A DNA stretch of 57,327 nt from Bacteroidales bacterium (GCA_024636955.1 JAGXGB010000077.1:1-57327); one strand, 5' to 3'; positions 34,456 to 43,914 are shown, counted from the stretch's first letter. Program-made: numbers and translations. Notes: a model not told the origin generated them from the sequence alone.

Positions 34456-37008
34456 TTAAAGAATGCGATGTTTGGCTTGCATGATGTATTTGTATACTTC
34501 AAACCATACAATGCTCAACATGCCGGCAAGAGTGCATAGTACCAATTGAGTGAAGCCGATTTTTTCAAACTGAAACAGTTCACGCAGGAATGGGATATAT
34601 AACACAGCAAAGAGAAATATAATGGCACCGCCAACTATCCATTTTACTGTGCTGTTGGGTGTTTTCAGGATACTGAATATGTTTGATGACCATGAGCGGT
34701 TCGACATGATCACCGCAATGTTCGAAATTACCAGCACTATGAAGGTCATGGTGCGCACTGAGTTGTCAGTGTAACCGGCTCTGAGGCCCAGAAAATACAC
34801 TATAAGGGTAATTATCAGTATGCCAATTCCCTGGGTTACGCCAAGCATAATTTTCTTTGGCCCGAAAAAAGGCTCATCCATAGCCCTTGGTGGTCGGTTC
34901 ATTACATCTTTTTCAGGCTTCTCAGCTTCAAATATGATTGAGCAGGCAGGGTCAATTATTAGTTCGAGGAAAACGATATGCACCGGCCACAATATTAAAG
35001 GAAGATCGGCGAAGAATACAGGTATTAGTGATAAACCGGCAATAGGTACATGTATGGCAAATATGTAGCCCAATGCTTTCTGCAAATTGTCGAATATGCG
35101 ACGCCCCATCTTTATTGCACCAACTATGGATGCAAAATTATCATCCATAAGTACCAGAGATGAAGCTTCCCTTGCCACATCAGTACCCTTTTCGCCCATC
35201 GCAATTCCTATGTTTGATGATTTAAGCGCCGGGGCATCATTTACCCCATCGCCGGTCATGGCAACAATCTCATTGTTCTTTTTAAGCGCATTAACTATCT
35301 TAAGTTTTTGCTCCGGAACAACCCTGGCGAAGATGTTGATATTTTTAATCTTCTCGGTAAGTGTTTCTTCCGACATGAGTTCCAGTTCAGGCCCGGTAAT
35401 GCACTCGTTATAGTTTTTTAAGCCAATATCCTTACCAATGTTTGAAGCGGTAACCGGATAATCGCCTGTGATCATTATAACCCGAATACCTGCTTTATAA
35501 CATTGTTTCACGGCATCGGGAACATTATCACGTATAGGATCTGACAAGCCTATTAATCCTATAAACTCAAAATCAAAATCATGTTGTATGCCCGGTAGTG
35601 TTTTTGAATCAATATATGCCTTGGCAACTCCTATTACCCTCAGGCCATCAGAAGCCATGGTTTCAACTACCTTATTCAGTCGTGTTGTTTCAGAAGAGCT
35701 AATATGGCATAGATCAAAAACTGCTTCAGGAGCACCTTTTGTTGCAATTACTATTTGCTTTGTGCCGGTATTGGTAAAAGCACGCGACATGGCAAGCATT
35801 TCTTTTGAGAGCGGGTATTCCTTTTCCATCTCCCAGTCGGTATGTATGTGTTCTGTGTTTTGAAGGAACTGATCCCCGATTCGTAAAATTGCTTTTTCCA
35901 TCGGGTCAAAAGGTGTAACCTGACTTGACAAGATTCCGTATTCTATTATTTCATGGAAAGGTTCAGGGAAGTCACTGTTGCGTTTCACTGAAAGGAAATC
36001 TTCACCGTTAAACAGCCTTGTAACCGTCATATTATTCAGGGTAAGGGTTCCGGTTTTATCAGTGCACAGAACTGTTGCTGAGCCCAGTGTTTCAATGGCT
36101 GAAGGTTTACGGGTAAGCACTGACCTGCGCGACATCCTCCAGGCGCCAATTGCCATGAACACGGTTAATACTACAGGAAACTCTTCAGGCAACATGGCCA
36201 TTGCCAATGTTAATCCGGCAAGGAAACCTTTTAAAAGATCACCCCTGGTATAAGTGTATAACGCTATGACGAACAGGCATAAAATAAGCCCTATAATAGC
36301 CAACCGTTTAACAAGGATTGTCATCTCCGATTTTAGTCGTGTTGGCTCTTCTTTTACTGATTCTAAGGCCTTACCTATTTTTCCAAGTTCAGTTCGTGAA
36401 CCGGTAGCAATTATCTTTACTTGTGCATTACCCTGCACTATCATTGAACCGGAGTAAACAACCGGAATATCATCACCACCCGGAACAAAAGACTTATCAC
36501 CTTCTGTAAACTCACGCTTCTTTACCGGAACTGATTCTCCGGTAAGCAATGATTCATCAGCCATTAAACTGGTACTCTGCACTACGATTCCATCAGCCGG
36601 CACCCTATCGCCTTCTCTAAGAATTATTATATCATTGGTAACCACTTCCCTACCGGGGATTCTGAAGGTTTGGCCATTACGAATCACCAGTGCACGCGGA
36701 CTGGCAAGGTTCTTTAAAGCATCGAGGGCTTTTTCAGTCTTTTTCTCCTGGTAAAACTCTATGCCCATCACAACAAACACAAAACCCAGCAGCATAATAC
36801 CTTCACCCACGTCACCCAACAAGAGATAAAGCATACCGCAAACCACCAGCAGAATGAACATTGGTTCTTTTACTACTCCCATACCAATTGAAAGGAGGCT
36901 CTTGGGTTTTGAGGATGGAAGCTCATTGTAACCTTCCAATTTTCGTTGCTTAAGAACTTGATCTTCACTCAGCCCTTTTAATGTTTCACTCTTTACCTCA
37001 GTCTGCAT
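34456..37008 (-). CDS. Cation-transporting P-type ATPase (Ca2+-ATPase-like)
   Basis: About 850 residues carry all P-type hallmarks. These are the actuator TGES motif (SLLTGESVPVKK), phosphorylation motif CTDKTGTLT with Asp317, nucleotide-binding KGAPE, hinge MTGDGVNDAPALK and about ten membrane segments. The overall pattern is P2 (SERCA/PMR1-like), but the M4 motif is PEEFP rather than PEGLP, as in a bacterial subgroup of uncertain ion specificity. An ATG at 37086 would add 26 residues with a poor profile. ATG 37008 gives a normal cytosolic N-terminus (MQTEVKSETLKGLSEDQV) and lies downstream of the promoter at 37056-37087. Confidence 0.9.
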   Translation of the reverse strand: MQTEVKSETLKGLSEDQVLKQRKLEGYNELPSSKPKSLLSIGMGVVKEPMFILLVVCGMLYLLLGDVGEGIMLLGFVFVVMGIEFYQEKKTEKALDALKNLASPRALVIRNGQTFRIPGREVVTNDIIILREGDRVPADGIVVQSTSLMADESLLTGESVPVKKREFTEGDKSFVPGGDDIPVVYSGSMIVQGNAQVKIIATGSRTELGKIGKALESVKEEPTRLKSEMTILVKRLAIIGLILCLFVIALYTYTRGDLLKGFLAGLTLAMAMLPEEFPVVLTVFMAIGAWRMSRRSVLTRKPSAIETLGSATVLCTDKTGTLTLNNMTVTRLFNGEDFLSVKRNSDFPEPFHEIIEYGILSSQVTPFDPMEKAILRIGDQFLQNTEHIHTDWEMEKEYPLSKEMLAMSRAFTNTGTKQIVIATKGAPEAVFDLCHISSSETTRLNKVVETMASDGLRVIGVAKAYIDSKTLPGIQHDFDFEFIGLIGLSDPIRDNVPDAVKQCYKAGIRVIMITGDYPVTASNIGKDIGLKNYNECITGPELELMSEETLTEKIKNINIFARVVPEQKLKIVNALKKNNEIVAMTGDGVNDAPALKSSNIGIAMGEKGTDVAREASSLVLMDDNFASIVGAIKMGRRIFDNLQKALGYIFAIHVPIAGLSLIPVFFADLPLILWPVHIVFLELIIDPACSIIFEAEKPEKDVMNRPPRAMDEPFFGPKKIMLGVTQGIGILIITLIVYFLGLRAGYTDNSVRTMTFIVLVISNIAVIMSNRSWSSNIFSILKTPNSTVKWIVGGAIIFLFAVLYIPFLRELFQFEKIGFTQLVLCTLAGMLSIVWFEVYKYIMQAKHRIL

Positions 37009-37055
37009 ACAATACTTTTTAAAGCAATGTTGATCACGATTGTAATAATAACATG

Positions 37056-37087
37056 TAAAATTAGAAAAAGATATAAGAAGTAACAAA
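37056..37087 (-). promoter_or_regulatory. Probable promoter of the P-type ATPase gene
   Basis: On the minus strand TTTG (37087-37084), 20 bases, then TAATTTTA (37063-37056) match the Bacteroidota consensus except for the last base of the proximal box. It sits 48-79 bases before the chosen ATG, which supports that start over the upstream one. Confidence 0.6.
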
Positions 37088-37096
37088 TCAATATTT

Positions 37097-37588
37097 GTGA
37101 GTCAAGATCGAGACCCTCAGTTAGGATACAATTACTTTATAACTTTGCAGATTAAAACCAATCCATTGATAAGTAGAATTTTATTTTCAGTTCCTTCTGT
37201 CGTCAGGTGGTTGATTTTTGCGGCCTATTTGTCGGCTATTGTTTTTGCATCCTTAACTCCTCCATCGGGCCTGCCACGTTTTGTTGCCATTCCGAACATT
37301 GATAAAGTTATCCACTTTACCATGTATTTTGGGTTTTGTTTAATTGGTGTTTGGGTACTTGATAAACGGGTTTACACCAAACACAAGGATGAGGAATTGC
37401 ATCAGAGGTGGATATATCCACTCATATTATCACTGGCAATAAGCTGGGGAGTTGTGATGGAAATATTTCAGCGGGTAATGGCAGTTGGACGGCACTATTC
37501 TGTTTATGACCTTGTTGCCAATATACTTGGGGCCATAACTGCTACAGCCCTGTACTACTATTTTATGGGCAGAAAAGCAAGACGTTAA
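37097..37588 (+). CDS. VanZ-like membrane protein
   Basis: The protein of up to 163 residues has four hydrophobic segments and VanZ-family features: FASLTPPSGLPRF, IDKVIHFTMYFGFCLIGVW, ISWGVVMEIFQRV and the C-terminal DLVANILGAITATALYY. The frame opens with a GTG at 37097. No ATG is available, and a TTG at 37166 just ahead of the first membrane segment is another possible start, supported by a TAACTTTG box at 37140-37147. The function of most VanZ-like proteins is unknown. It diverges from the P-type ATPase gene. Confidence 0.78.
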   Translation: MSQDRDPQLGYNYFITLQIKTNPLISRILFSVPSVVRWLIFAAYLSAIVFASLTPPSGLPRFVAIPNIDKVIHFTMYFGFCLIGVWVLDKRVYTKHKDEELHQRWIYPLILSLAISWGVVMEIFQRVMAVGRHYSVYDLVANILGAITATALYYYFMGRKARR

Positions 37589-37640
37589 ACACAGATAAGT
37601 AAAACGATAACATCAGAAAAGCAAAATGATAAAAACACCC
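37575..37640. repeat. Degenerate 22-bp repeat overlapping the vanZ-like gene end
   Basis: Three 22-bp units at 37575-37596, 37597-37618 and 37619-37640 each begin AAG(C/T)AA. Adjacent units agree at 15 of 22 positions. The first unit includes the last codons and the stop of the VanZ-like gene. Low complexity makes this less certain than the other arrays. Confidence 0.4.
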
Positions 37641-37690
37641 CGTTACCATAACGATAACGAGGTGAAAAAAAATCCCTGTTACAGGGTTAA
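37630..37690 (-). terminator. Terminator region after pfkA
   Basis: Read on the minus strand, CCCTG-TAA-CAGGG (37686-37674) is followed at once by ATTTTTTTT. A second hairpin (37664-37636, one mismatch) is followed by TTTTT. Both lie downstream of the 6-phosphofructokinase stop at 37703. Confidence 0.75.
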
Positions 37691-37702
37691 TATCTATTTA
37701 CA

Positions 37703-38797
37703 TTAATCTCCAAAGGAAATGCCGATACCTCTGGCAGTTTTCATTAGTGCAGTATCAGCATCAACGAGATTTGGTTGTTGTATTGCTTCCTTAAGTGTAA
37801 CTGAAGTAATGTATGGATGACGGTATGAAACCATGCGGCCATATTCCTTTGCCAATACAAGCTCCATTGCCTTAACACCATACTGGGTAGCAAGCACTCT
37901 ATCATAAGCAATAGGAACACCTCCCCTTTGCAAATGACCAAGTACAGTTGTTCTAATGCTGTATTCGCAACCTGCTGCTTTCAATTCTTCTTCCAGCCTG
38001 AAACCAACACCACCAAGCCGAATGTTTTCGTATCCAACCTCCTGGCTGCGGGTTCCAACTGTTTCACCATTACTATTAATGGCGCCTTCAGCAATTACAA
38101 TATTTATAAAACCGCGTCCTCTAACAAAGCGGCTTTCAATTTTTTCCATTACCTTATTGATATCATAAGGGAACTCAGGTATCAGGCATAATTCAGCACC
38201 ACCGGCTACAGCAGCATTCAATGCAATCCAGCCCGCATTTCTGCCCATAACCTCAAGTATCTGAACACGGTTATGGCTGGCAGCTGTTGTAACCAGTTTG
38301 TCAACAGCTTCAGTGGCAATTTGTATGGCAGTTTGGAACCCGAATGTTGCATCAGTTGCTGATAAGTCGTTATCAATAGTTTTTGGTACCCCTATAATGT
38401 TAAGTCCTTGTTCAAACAATTGCTGGGAAATCCGCTGTGAGCCATCCCCTCCTATATTGATTACTGCATCAATACCCATATACTGTATTTTACGAATCAT
38501 CTCATCTGAGCGATCCACTGCAATGTAAGTTCCGTCCTTCTGGCGTACCGGCCATGCAAATGGTCCTCCTTTATTAGTTGTTTGCAGAATGGTTCCACCC
38601 TGGTAGTGAATGCCCGATACGGCTTTTTCATCAAGTACAACTATTTCGGTAGGTTCTCTGAGGATACCATTAAATGCTTCAATACTTCCTACTACTTCCC
38701 AATTCTTTTCTTTTGCAGCTCTTTTAACGATGGCGCGGATCACTGCATTTAATCCCGGACAATCACCGCCACCTGTAAGTACTAATACCCTGTTCAT
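37703..38797 (-). CDS. pfkA: 6-phosphofructokinase (ATP-type active site, Lys in PKTIDND)
   Basis: The 364-residue enzyme phosphorylates fructose 6-phosphate. GGGDCPGLNAVIR is the nucleotide loop, GGDGS lies at residues 116-120 and PKTIDND at 138-144, followed by the MGRNAGWIAL and HLQRGG substrate blocks. The Gly in GGDGS is the ATP signature (PPi enzymes have Asp), while Lys139 in place of Gly is the residue seen in PPi-type and actinobacterial enzymes. Together they place it in the mixed group III, so probably ATP-dependent and not allosteric in the E. coli manner. It is divergent from mgsA. Confidence 0.92.
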   Translation of the reverse strand: MNRVLVLTGGGDCPGLNAVIRAIVKRAAKEKNWEVVGSIEAFNGILREPTEIVVLDEKAVSGIHYQGGTILQTTNKGGPFAWPVRQKDGTYIAVDRSDEMIRKIQYMGIDAVINIGGDGSQRISQQLFEQGLNIIGVPKTIDNDLSATDATFGFQTAIQIATEAVDKLVTTAASHNRVQILEVMGRNAGWIALNAAVAGGAELCLIPEFPYDINKVMEKIESRFVRGRGFINIVIAEGAINSNGETVGTRSQEVGYENIRLGGVGFRLEEELKAAGCEYSIRTTVLGHLQRGGVPIAYDRVLATQYGVKAMELVLAKEYGRMVSYRHPYITSVTLKEAIQQPNLVDADTALMKTARGIGISFGD

Positions 38798-38850
38798 CAG
38801 AATGATGTTTAGTTAATAATGGGTTCTTTTAAACTCTTTAAAAAACTGTG

Positions 38851-38858
38851 CAAAATTA
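38851..38858 (-). promoter_or_regulatory. -7 box (TAATTTTG) upstream of pfkA
   Basis: The minus-strand TAATTTTG is an exact TAnnTTTG match 53 bases before the pfkA ATG. A GTTG lies 22 bases further upstream, longer than ideal. On the other strand TACCTTTG at 38939-38946 is the equivalent element 17 bases before mgsA. Confidence 0.5.
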
Positions 38859-38963
38859 GGCATTATATCCTTTCAGCCTGCAACAGTAAAAACTCAATTA
38901 AGAGTATGTATCACAAACCAATATAACCATAAATATACTACCTTTGTTATTTTAGTCACAATA

Positions 38964-39446
38964 ATGAAAAGGAAGAAAACTATTGCAATTGTAGCGCACG
39001 ACCACCGAAAATCAGATTTGATGGAGTGGGTTGCGTATAACGCAGTTAAACTAAGCAGGCACAAGATAGTATGCACAGGAACAACAGGAAGGCTCATTGA
39101 AGAAACGTTCAGCCACTGCCTTGAAGTTGATGACTTTAGTGATCTGGAACTGCATAAATTAAAATCAGGTCCTCTTGGGGGCGACCAGCAACTTGGAAGT
39201 CTTATTGTTGAAGGTGGTATTGACCTTATGATATTTTTCTGGGATCCAATGATGCCACAACCTCATGATGTAGATGTTAAAGCGTTGTTAAGAATCACAG
39301 TGTTATATAACATTCCAACAGCCTGTAACCGGTCAACTGCCGATTTCGTGATATCTTCACCATTGTTTAATGATGAATATCACCCCCGTATTAAAGATTA
39401 TTCTGACTACATAAACCGAAATCTTGATCGTCCATTAGACGAATAG
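38964..39446 (+). CDS. mgsA: Methylglyoxal synthase
   Basis: The 160-residue protein begins KTIAIVAHDHRKSDLMEW and contains SGPLGGDQQLGSLI with catalytic Asp74 (Asp71 in E. coli). FFWDPMMPQPHDVDVKALLR and YNIPTACNRSTADF are further family blocks. It converts dihydroxyacetone phosphate to methylglyoxal and phosphate, an overflow bypass of lower glycolysis. It is divergently transcribed from pfkA across a 166-bp region, so the two may share regulation. An exact TAnnTTTG box (TACCTTTG, 38939-38946) lies 17 bases upstream. Confidence 0.94.
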   Translation: MKRKKTIAIVAHDHRKSDLMEWVAYNAVKLSRHKIVCTGTTGRLIEETFSHCLEVDDFSDLELHKLKSGPLGGDQQLGSLIVEGGIDLMIFFWDPMMPQPHDVDVKALLRITVLYNIPTACNRSTADFVISSPLFNDEYHPRIKDYSDYINRNLDRPLDE

Positions 39447-39536
39447 CAGGCTTCGATTGTTAATAACAGAATAGTTTTGAGAAAGAAACTTTAACAATTA
39501 ACTAATAAATAACTGTTTTACTAATCCCTATTTTTT

Positions 39537-40865
39537 ATGAAGTCCAAAGTAACCAAAGTGTTGTTTATCTTCATTGCAGTATTATGCTTCAGTGCAGTAA
39601 ACGCTCAGAACAAAATTGACTTTGTTGAATATGACCTGCCAAATGGATTGCATGTCATACTTCATAAGGACAATTCCACGCCTATAGTGGCTGTGACTAT
39701 TTCCTACCATGTAGGCTCGAAAAATGAAGAGCCTCAGCGTACAGGGTTTACCCATTTTTTTGAACATCTTATGTTTGAAGGAAGTGAAAATATTGCCAGG
39801 GGCGAATTTGACAAGATAGCCATGAACGCCGGTGCGCAATTAAATGCCAATACCAGTTTCGACAGAACTTTCTACTATCTGCTGCTCCCTTCAAATCAGC
39901 TTGAGCTTGGCTTATGGATGGAGTCAGAGCGAATGCTTCATCTGCGAATTGACAGCATAGGTGTTGAAACCCAGCGTAGTGTTATAAAGGAAGAACGCAA
40001 ACAATCGTATGATAATCGCCCTTACGGTTCACTCATGGAGAAAATATTTAGTAATGCATACACTGAACATTCATATCGATGGACACCAATAGGCTCGGCT
40101 GAGTCGATCAATAGTGCTACTCTCGAAGAATTCATGGAGTTTCATTCAATATACTATGTGCCAAACAATGCAACATTATCAATTGCAGGCGACATTGATT
40201 ATGATCAAGCCAAAGTATTAGTAGAAAAATACTTTTCAGGAATTCCCAAAGGAAAAAAAGAGATTAAACGACCTACAATTGTTGAGCCTGCAATGACTGC
40301 AGAAAAACGCGATACAATTTATGATAATATTCAACTTCCCCTGGTGGCTCAGGCTTATCATATCCCTGCAATGGGAACCCCTGATCATTATGCTTTGAGC
40401 ATGCTTACCACTCTGCTTTCTGAAGGTGAGAGTTCACGCTTTAATAAAGCAATTGTTGATCAGCAACAGAAGGCATTATTTGTAGGGGCATATCCTATGG
40501 CTCTTGAAGATCCGGGATTATTTATGGTTTTTGGAATCACCAACATGGGTGTTCAGCCTGAAAATTTGGAAGAATCAATAAACAAGGAAATTGAAAGGGT
40601 ACAGAATGAAGATTTGAGTGACCGCGAATTTGAGAAACTGCGTAACCAGATAGAAGTAAATTTTGTAACGCGCAATTCAACAATGGCAGGTATAGCTGAA
40701 AGCTTATCAGATTACCACATTTATTATAAGGATGCTAATTTGATCAATACTGAGCTCCAGAGGTTTATGAATGTAACCAAGGATGATATCAAGAGAGTAG
40801 CCAATCAATATCTTACAAAGTCAAACAGGGTGGTTCTTTATTATCTCCCAAAACAAAGCATGTAA
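39537..40865 (+). CDS. Exported M16-family zinc protease, catalytic subunit
   Basis: The 442-residue protein has a signal peptide (cleavage after VNAQ near residue 24) and a complete inverted zinc motif HFFEH (His73, Glu76, His77) in an M16B-type fold. The distal Glu region is VIKEERKQSYDNRPYG. The length of about 420 mature residues equals one M16B subunit. The next gene starts 14 bp later and encodes a homologue lacking the zinc motif, so the two probably assemble as an active/inactive heterodimer like mitochondrial processing peptidase. It would act on peptides in the periplasm. Confidence 0.92.
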   Translation: MKSKVTKVLFIFIAVLCFSAVNAQNKIDFVEYDLPNGLHVILHKDNSTPIVAVTISYHVGSKNEEPQRTGFTHFFEHLMFEGSENIARGEFDKIAMNAGAQLNANTSFDRTFYYLLLPSNQLELGLWMESERMLHLRIDSIGVETQRSVIKEERKQSYDNRPYGSLMEKIFSNAYTEHSYRWTPIGSAESINSATLEEFMEFHSIYYVPNNATLSIAGDIDYDQAKVLVEKYFSGIPKGKKEIKRPTIVEPAMTAEKRDTIYDNIQLPLVAQAYHIPAMGTPDHYALSMLTTLLSEGESSRFNKAIVDQQQKALFVGAYPMALEDPGLFMVFGITNMGVQPENLEESINKEIERVQNEDLSDREFEKLRNQIEVNFVTRNSTMAGIAESLSDYHIYYKDANLINTELQRFMNVTKDDIKRVANQYLTKSNRVVLYYLPKQSM

Positions 40866-40879
40866 AAATGTACCTGACC

Positions 40880-42982
40880 ATGAAAAAAAATATCTTAATA
40901 GCATTATTCTTTGCGCTGATTACACTGCCGCCATCATTATTAGCGCAGTCAAAGAAAACAAGTGGCAAGCAAACACAGGAGCTTGACCGCAGTATAAGGC
41001 CTCAACCCGGTCCTGCACCGGTTATAAATATAGGCAAGTATGAATCTTTCACTCTTGATAATGGCTTACAGGTTTTTGTTGTTGAAAACAATAAAATACC
41101 CCGTGTGTCATATTCGCTTATTATTGACTATACCCCTGTTGCCGAAGGACCTCTTGCAGGGATGGCTGAACTTACCGGACAGATTTTGCGTACCGGTACT
41201 ACTACAATGACCAAAGAACAACTTGATGAAGAGATCGACTTTATTGGTGCAACCCTTTATACAAATAGCAACGGACTCTATGCATCAGGTTTAAAAAAGC
41301 ATAATGAAAAGCTTATGCAATTAATGTCAGATGTTTTACTCAATCCATCTTTTGATACTGCTGAATTTGAAAAAATTCGCACACGTAACATATCAGCTTT
41401 AGAAGCTGCCAAAACAGAGCCATCTTCCATCAGTGAAAGAGTAGGCAAAAAGCTTCTTTATGGAGAAAGTCATCCATATGGAGAAACAATGACAGAGAAA
41501 AGCCTGAAAAACCTTACGGCTGATCATACCAGAGCGTTTTACTCAGCATTCTTTAAGCCTCAAATTTCATACATGGCTATAGTTGGCGACATCACTGTAA
41601 CTGAAGCCAAGGAGCTCATGAATAAATATTTTGGCATATGGCAAAAAGGAGAAGTAGTTAATAATCCACCCGCTGATCCTAAGCTTCCTGCATCAAATAC
41701 AGTTGTGATTGTTGACAGGCCTGATGCTGTTCAAACAACACTGGCACTTGGATACCCCGTTGAGCTCACCTATGGATCAGAGGATGTGATTAAAGCACGT
41801 GTTACCAATACTATTTTAGGTGGTGGCACTTTCAGGTTGTATGAAAACCTGAGAGAGAAAAATGGCTTTACTTATGGTGCTTATTCCAGGTTAAGTGCTG
41901 ACAAATATATCGGCAAATTCGGTGTACAGACTGAAATCAGGAACACTGTTACTGATAGTGCTATAAATGAAATACTATCAGAAATGAAAAGGTTAAGGGA
42001 AGAAACAGTTCCTGAAGATGAACTGTCACTTGCCAAGAATTACATTTCCGGTGGTTTTGCTTTGAGTTTAGAGAACCCTCAAACAGTTGCAAACTTTGCT
42101 ATCAACACTGCTCGTTATGACCTTCCGAAGGATTATTATGTAAACTATCTGAAGAACCTTTCTTTAGTAAGTGCAGCAGATGTGAAAGTTATGGCTGAAA
42201 AGTACATTTTACCAAATAGCAATTACATTTTAGCTGTAGGAAAAGCTTCTGAAATTAAAGATAGGCTGAAACCTTTTGCAGGAAATAAACCAATCAGGTA
42301 TTTTGACTTTGAGGGAAATGAATATGATCCTGACAAGAAAGTAAAGGAAGCACCAGCAGGTATGACTGCTGAAGATGTGAATAATGCATACATAAACGCT
42401 ATCGGTGGTGCTAAAGCTTTAGAAAAGATCAAATCACAGACTATTACTGCAACAACTAGTATGCAAGGAATGACAATTGGGTTTGACATTTACAAGAAAG
42501 CTCCCAATAAGTATATGATGAAAATTGGTGCCGGTGAAATGGTATTCCAAAAAATAGTATTCAATGGTACTGAAGGCATGATCTTCTCTCCAATGGGTGG
42601 CGAAAACAAAAAACTTGAAGGCGACGAACTTGAAGAAATGAAGCTTGAGGCTCAATTGGTTCCTGAACTTAAATATAAGGAATCAGGCATTACCCTTAAG
42701 CTTGATGGAATTGAAACTGTTAATAGTAAGGATGCATATAAAGTTACGTATACAAAACCATCAGGAAAAACTTCTGTACGTTACTTTGACACTCAGTCAA
42801 ACCTTCTGGTAAAAGAAGTGAGTGACCAGGGTACAATAGAATATAATGACTACAGGGAAGTAGAAAAACTCAAGTTCCCATTCAAAATCAAGCAGGCAAT
42901 GGGTCCTCAGATGATTGAACTTGATGTGCTCACTGTTAAAATAAACGATAAATTAAGTGATGATTTGTTTGTAATCGAATAA
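40880..42982 (+). CDS. M16-family protein without the zinc motif, plus C-terminal domain
   Basis: The 700-residue exported protein has a signal peptide (ATG 40880 gives MKKNILIALFFALI; ATG 40868 would add four residues) and then an M16-like domain up to about residue 480. The position of HxxEH reads MAELTGQ, so it cannot bind catalytic zinc. The glycine-rich and RGG-like substrate regions remain (LGGGTFRLYENLREKNGFTYGAYSRL). The last roughly 200 residues form a beta-rich domain resembling the LolA/LolB-type fold (TTSMQGMTIGFDIYKKAPNKYMMKI, TYTKPSGKTSVRYFDTQSNLLVKE). That domain is an addition to the usual M16 subunit. Confidence 0.88.
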   Translation: MKKNILIALFFALITLPPSLLAQSKKTSGKQTQELDRSIRPQPGPAPVINIGKYESFTLDNGLQVFVVENNKIPRVSYSLIIDYTPVAEGPLAGMAELTGQILRTGTTTMTKEQLDEEIDFIGATLYTNSNGLYASGLKKHNEKLMQLMSDVLLNPSFDTAEFEKIRTRNISALEAAKTEPSSISERVGKKLLYGESHPYGETMTEKSLKNLTADHTRAFYSAFFKPQISYMAIVGDITVTEAKELMNKYFGIWQKGEVVNNPPADPKLPASNTVVIVDRPDAVQTTLALGYPVELTYGSEDVIKARVTNTILGGGTFRLYENLREKNGFTYGAYSRLSADKYIGKFGVQTEIRNTVTDSAINEILSEMKRLREETVPEDELSLAKNYISGGFALSLENPQTVANFAINTARYDLPKDYYVNYLKNLSLVSAADVKVMAEKYILPNSNYILAVGKASEIKDRLKPFAGNKPIRYFDFEGNEYDPDKKVKEAPAGMTAEDVNNAYINAIGGAKALEKIKSQTITATTSMQGMTIGFDIYKKAPNKYMMKIGAGEMVFQKIVFNGTEGMIFSPMGGENKKLEGDELEEMKLEAQLVPELKYKESGITLKLDGIETVNSKDAYKVTYTKPSGKTSVRYFDTQSNLLVKEVSDQGTIEYNDYREVEKLKFPFKIKQAMGPQMIELDVLTVKINDKLSDDLFVIE

Positions 42983-43004
42983 ATCTGTTAATCATTAATC
43001 ATTG

Positions 43005-43036
43005 AAAGAGAGCACTATACAGGGGCTCTCTTTTTG
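43005..43036 (+). terminator. Rho-independent terminator after the M16 pair
   Basis: AAAGAGAGC at 43005-43013 pairs with GCTCTCTTT at 43025-43033 and is followed by T residues. It begins 22 bp after the stop. Confidence 0.85.
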
Positions 43037-43212
43037 TGTCTGCATGTATATCCACATGCTTGTTATTTTGCTATTTCTTCAAAATTTAATTTGGCAAATT
43101 AGTTCCGGATATTATAAATAACTTCAAACAACTTACAATAGATTACGTTAGATAATGTATTGGGACAGGTAGGAGCATCATAATTTAAGTAAACCATTTT
43201 AATCAAATAATC

Positions 43213-43884
43213 ATGAAAGATTTAGACTGTTGCGGATTGGAAAAAAATGTTGGAACAACTGACAGAATAATATCAATAACTGCCGGATCCGTGCTGTTGG
43301 TTAGTTCACTGACCTCAAAAAGAATAAGCACAGTAAAACTACTTGCTTCGGGTTTTCTCTTGTTCAGAGGACTATCAGGCTTCTGCCCATCATACAAAAT
43401 GTTAAATACTGATACGCTTGAAGAACCTACAGAACATCTTAGCATAAGAACTTCAATAACCATAAACCGCACACCTGAAGAAGTTTACACTTTTTGGCGT
43501 AGGCTTGAGAACCTCCCTCTCTTCATGGAACATTTAGAAAGTGTAAATCAAATTGATAATAAGCTATCAGAATGGAGAGCTAAGATACCGGGTGGAATAG
43601 CTACGCTTAGCTGGAGGGCTAACATCCTTAAAGAAATACCCGACAGGCATATTAGCTGGCACTCCTTGCCAAACTCTGATATAGAGAATTATGGTACTGT
43701 TAATTTCAGGGAAGCAGGCATTAATATGTGCCAGGTTGATGCTGAAATATCATATCATGCCCCGGGCGGTGTTATTGGTGAAAATGTGGCAAAACTCCTT
43801 AGCCCTTTATTCAGTAATATGGTAAAGAAAGATATAAAGAATCTAAAAGAATATATGGAAACAGGTAATAACCCTGCAACATAA
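43213..43884 (+). CDS. DUF2892-SRPBCC fusion protein
   Basis: The 223-residue protein has an N-terminal DUF2892-like segment (NVGTTDRIISITAGSVLLVSS...LLASGFLLFRGLSGFCPSYKML) with one or two weak membrane helices. A START/SRPBCC ligand-pocket domain follows from about residue 75 (SITINRTPEEVYTFWRRLENLPLFMEHLESV, RHISWHSLPNSDIENYGTVNF). SRPBCC domains bind hydrophobic ligands. Here the fusion suggests a membrane-associated lipid or stress-related role, which is inference. The N-terminus carries a CC pair (residues 6-7). The gene is bounded by terminators on both sides. Confidence 0.85.
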   Translation: MKDLDCCGLEKNVGTTDRIISITAGSVLLVSSLTSKRISTVKLLASGFLLFRGLSGFCPSYKMLNTDTLEEPTEHLSIRTSITINRTPEEVYTFWRRLENLPLFMEHLESVNQIDNKLSEWRAKIPGGIATLSWRANILKEIPDRHISWHSLPNSDIENYGTVNFREAGINMCQVDAEISYHAPGGVIGENVAKLLSPLFSNMVKKDIKNLKEYMETGNNPAT

Positions 43885-43914
43885 TGAACCTCTCCCCGCT
43901 TGATTAAATTAATG

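Noticed and set aside
37009..37086. 26-residue N-terminal extension of the P-type ATPase
   Set aside because: The extension is not like any P-type ATPase N-terminus, and the likely promoter lies inside it.
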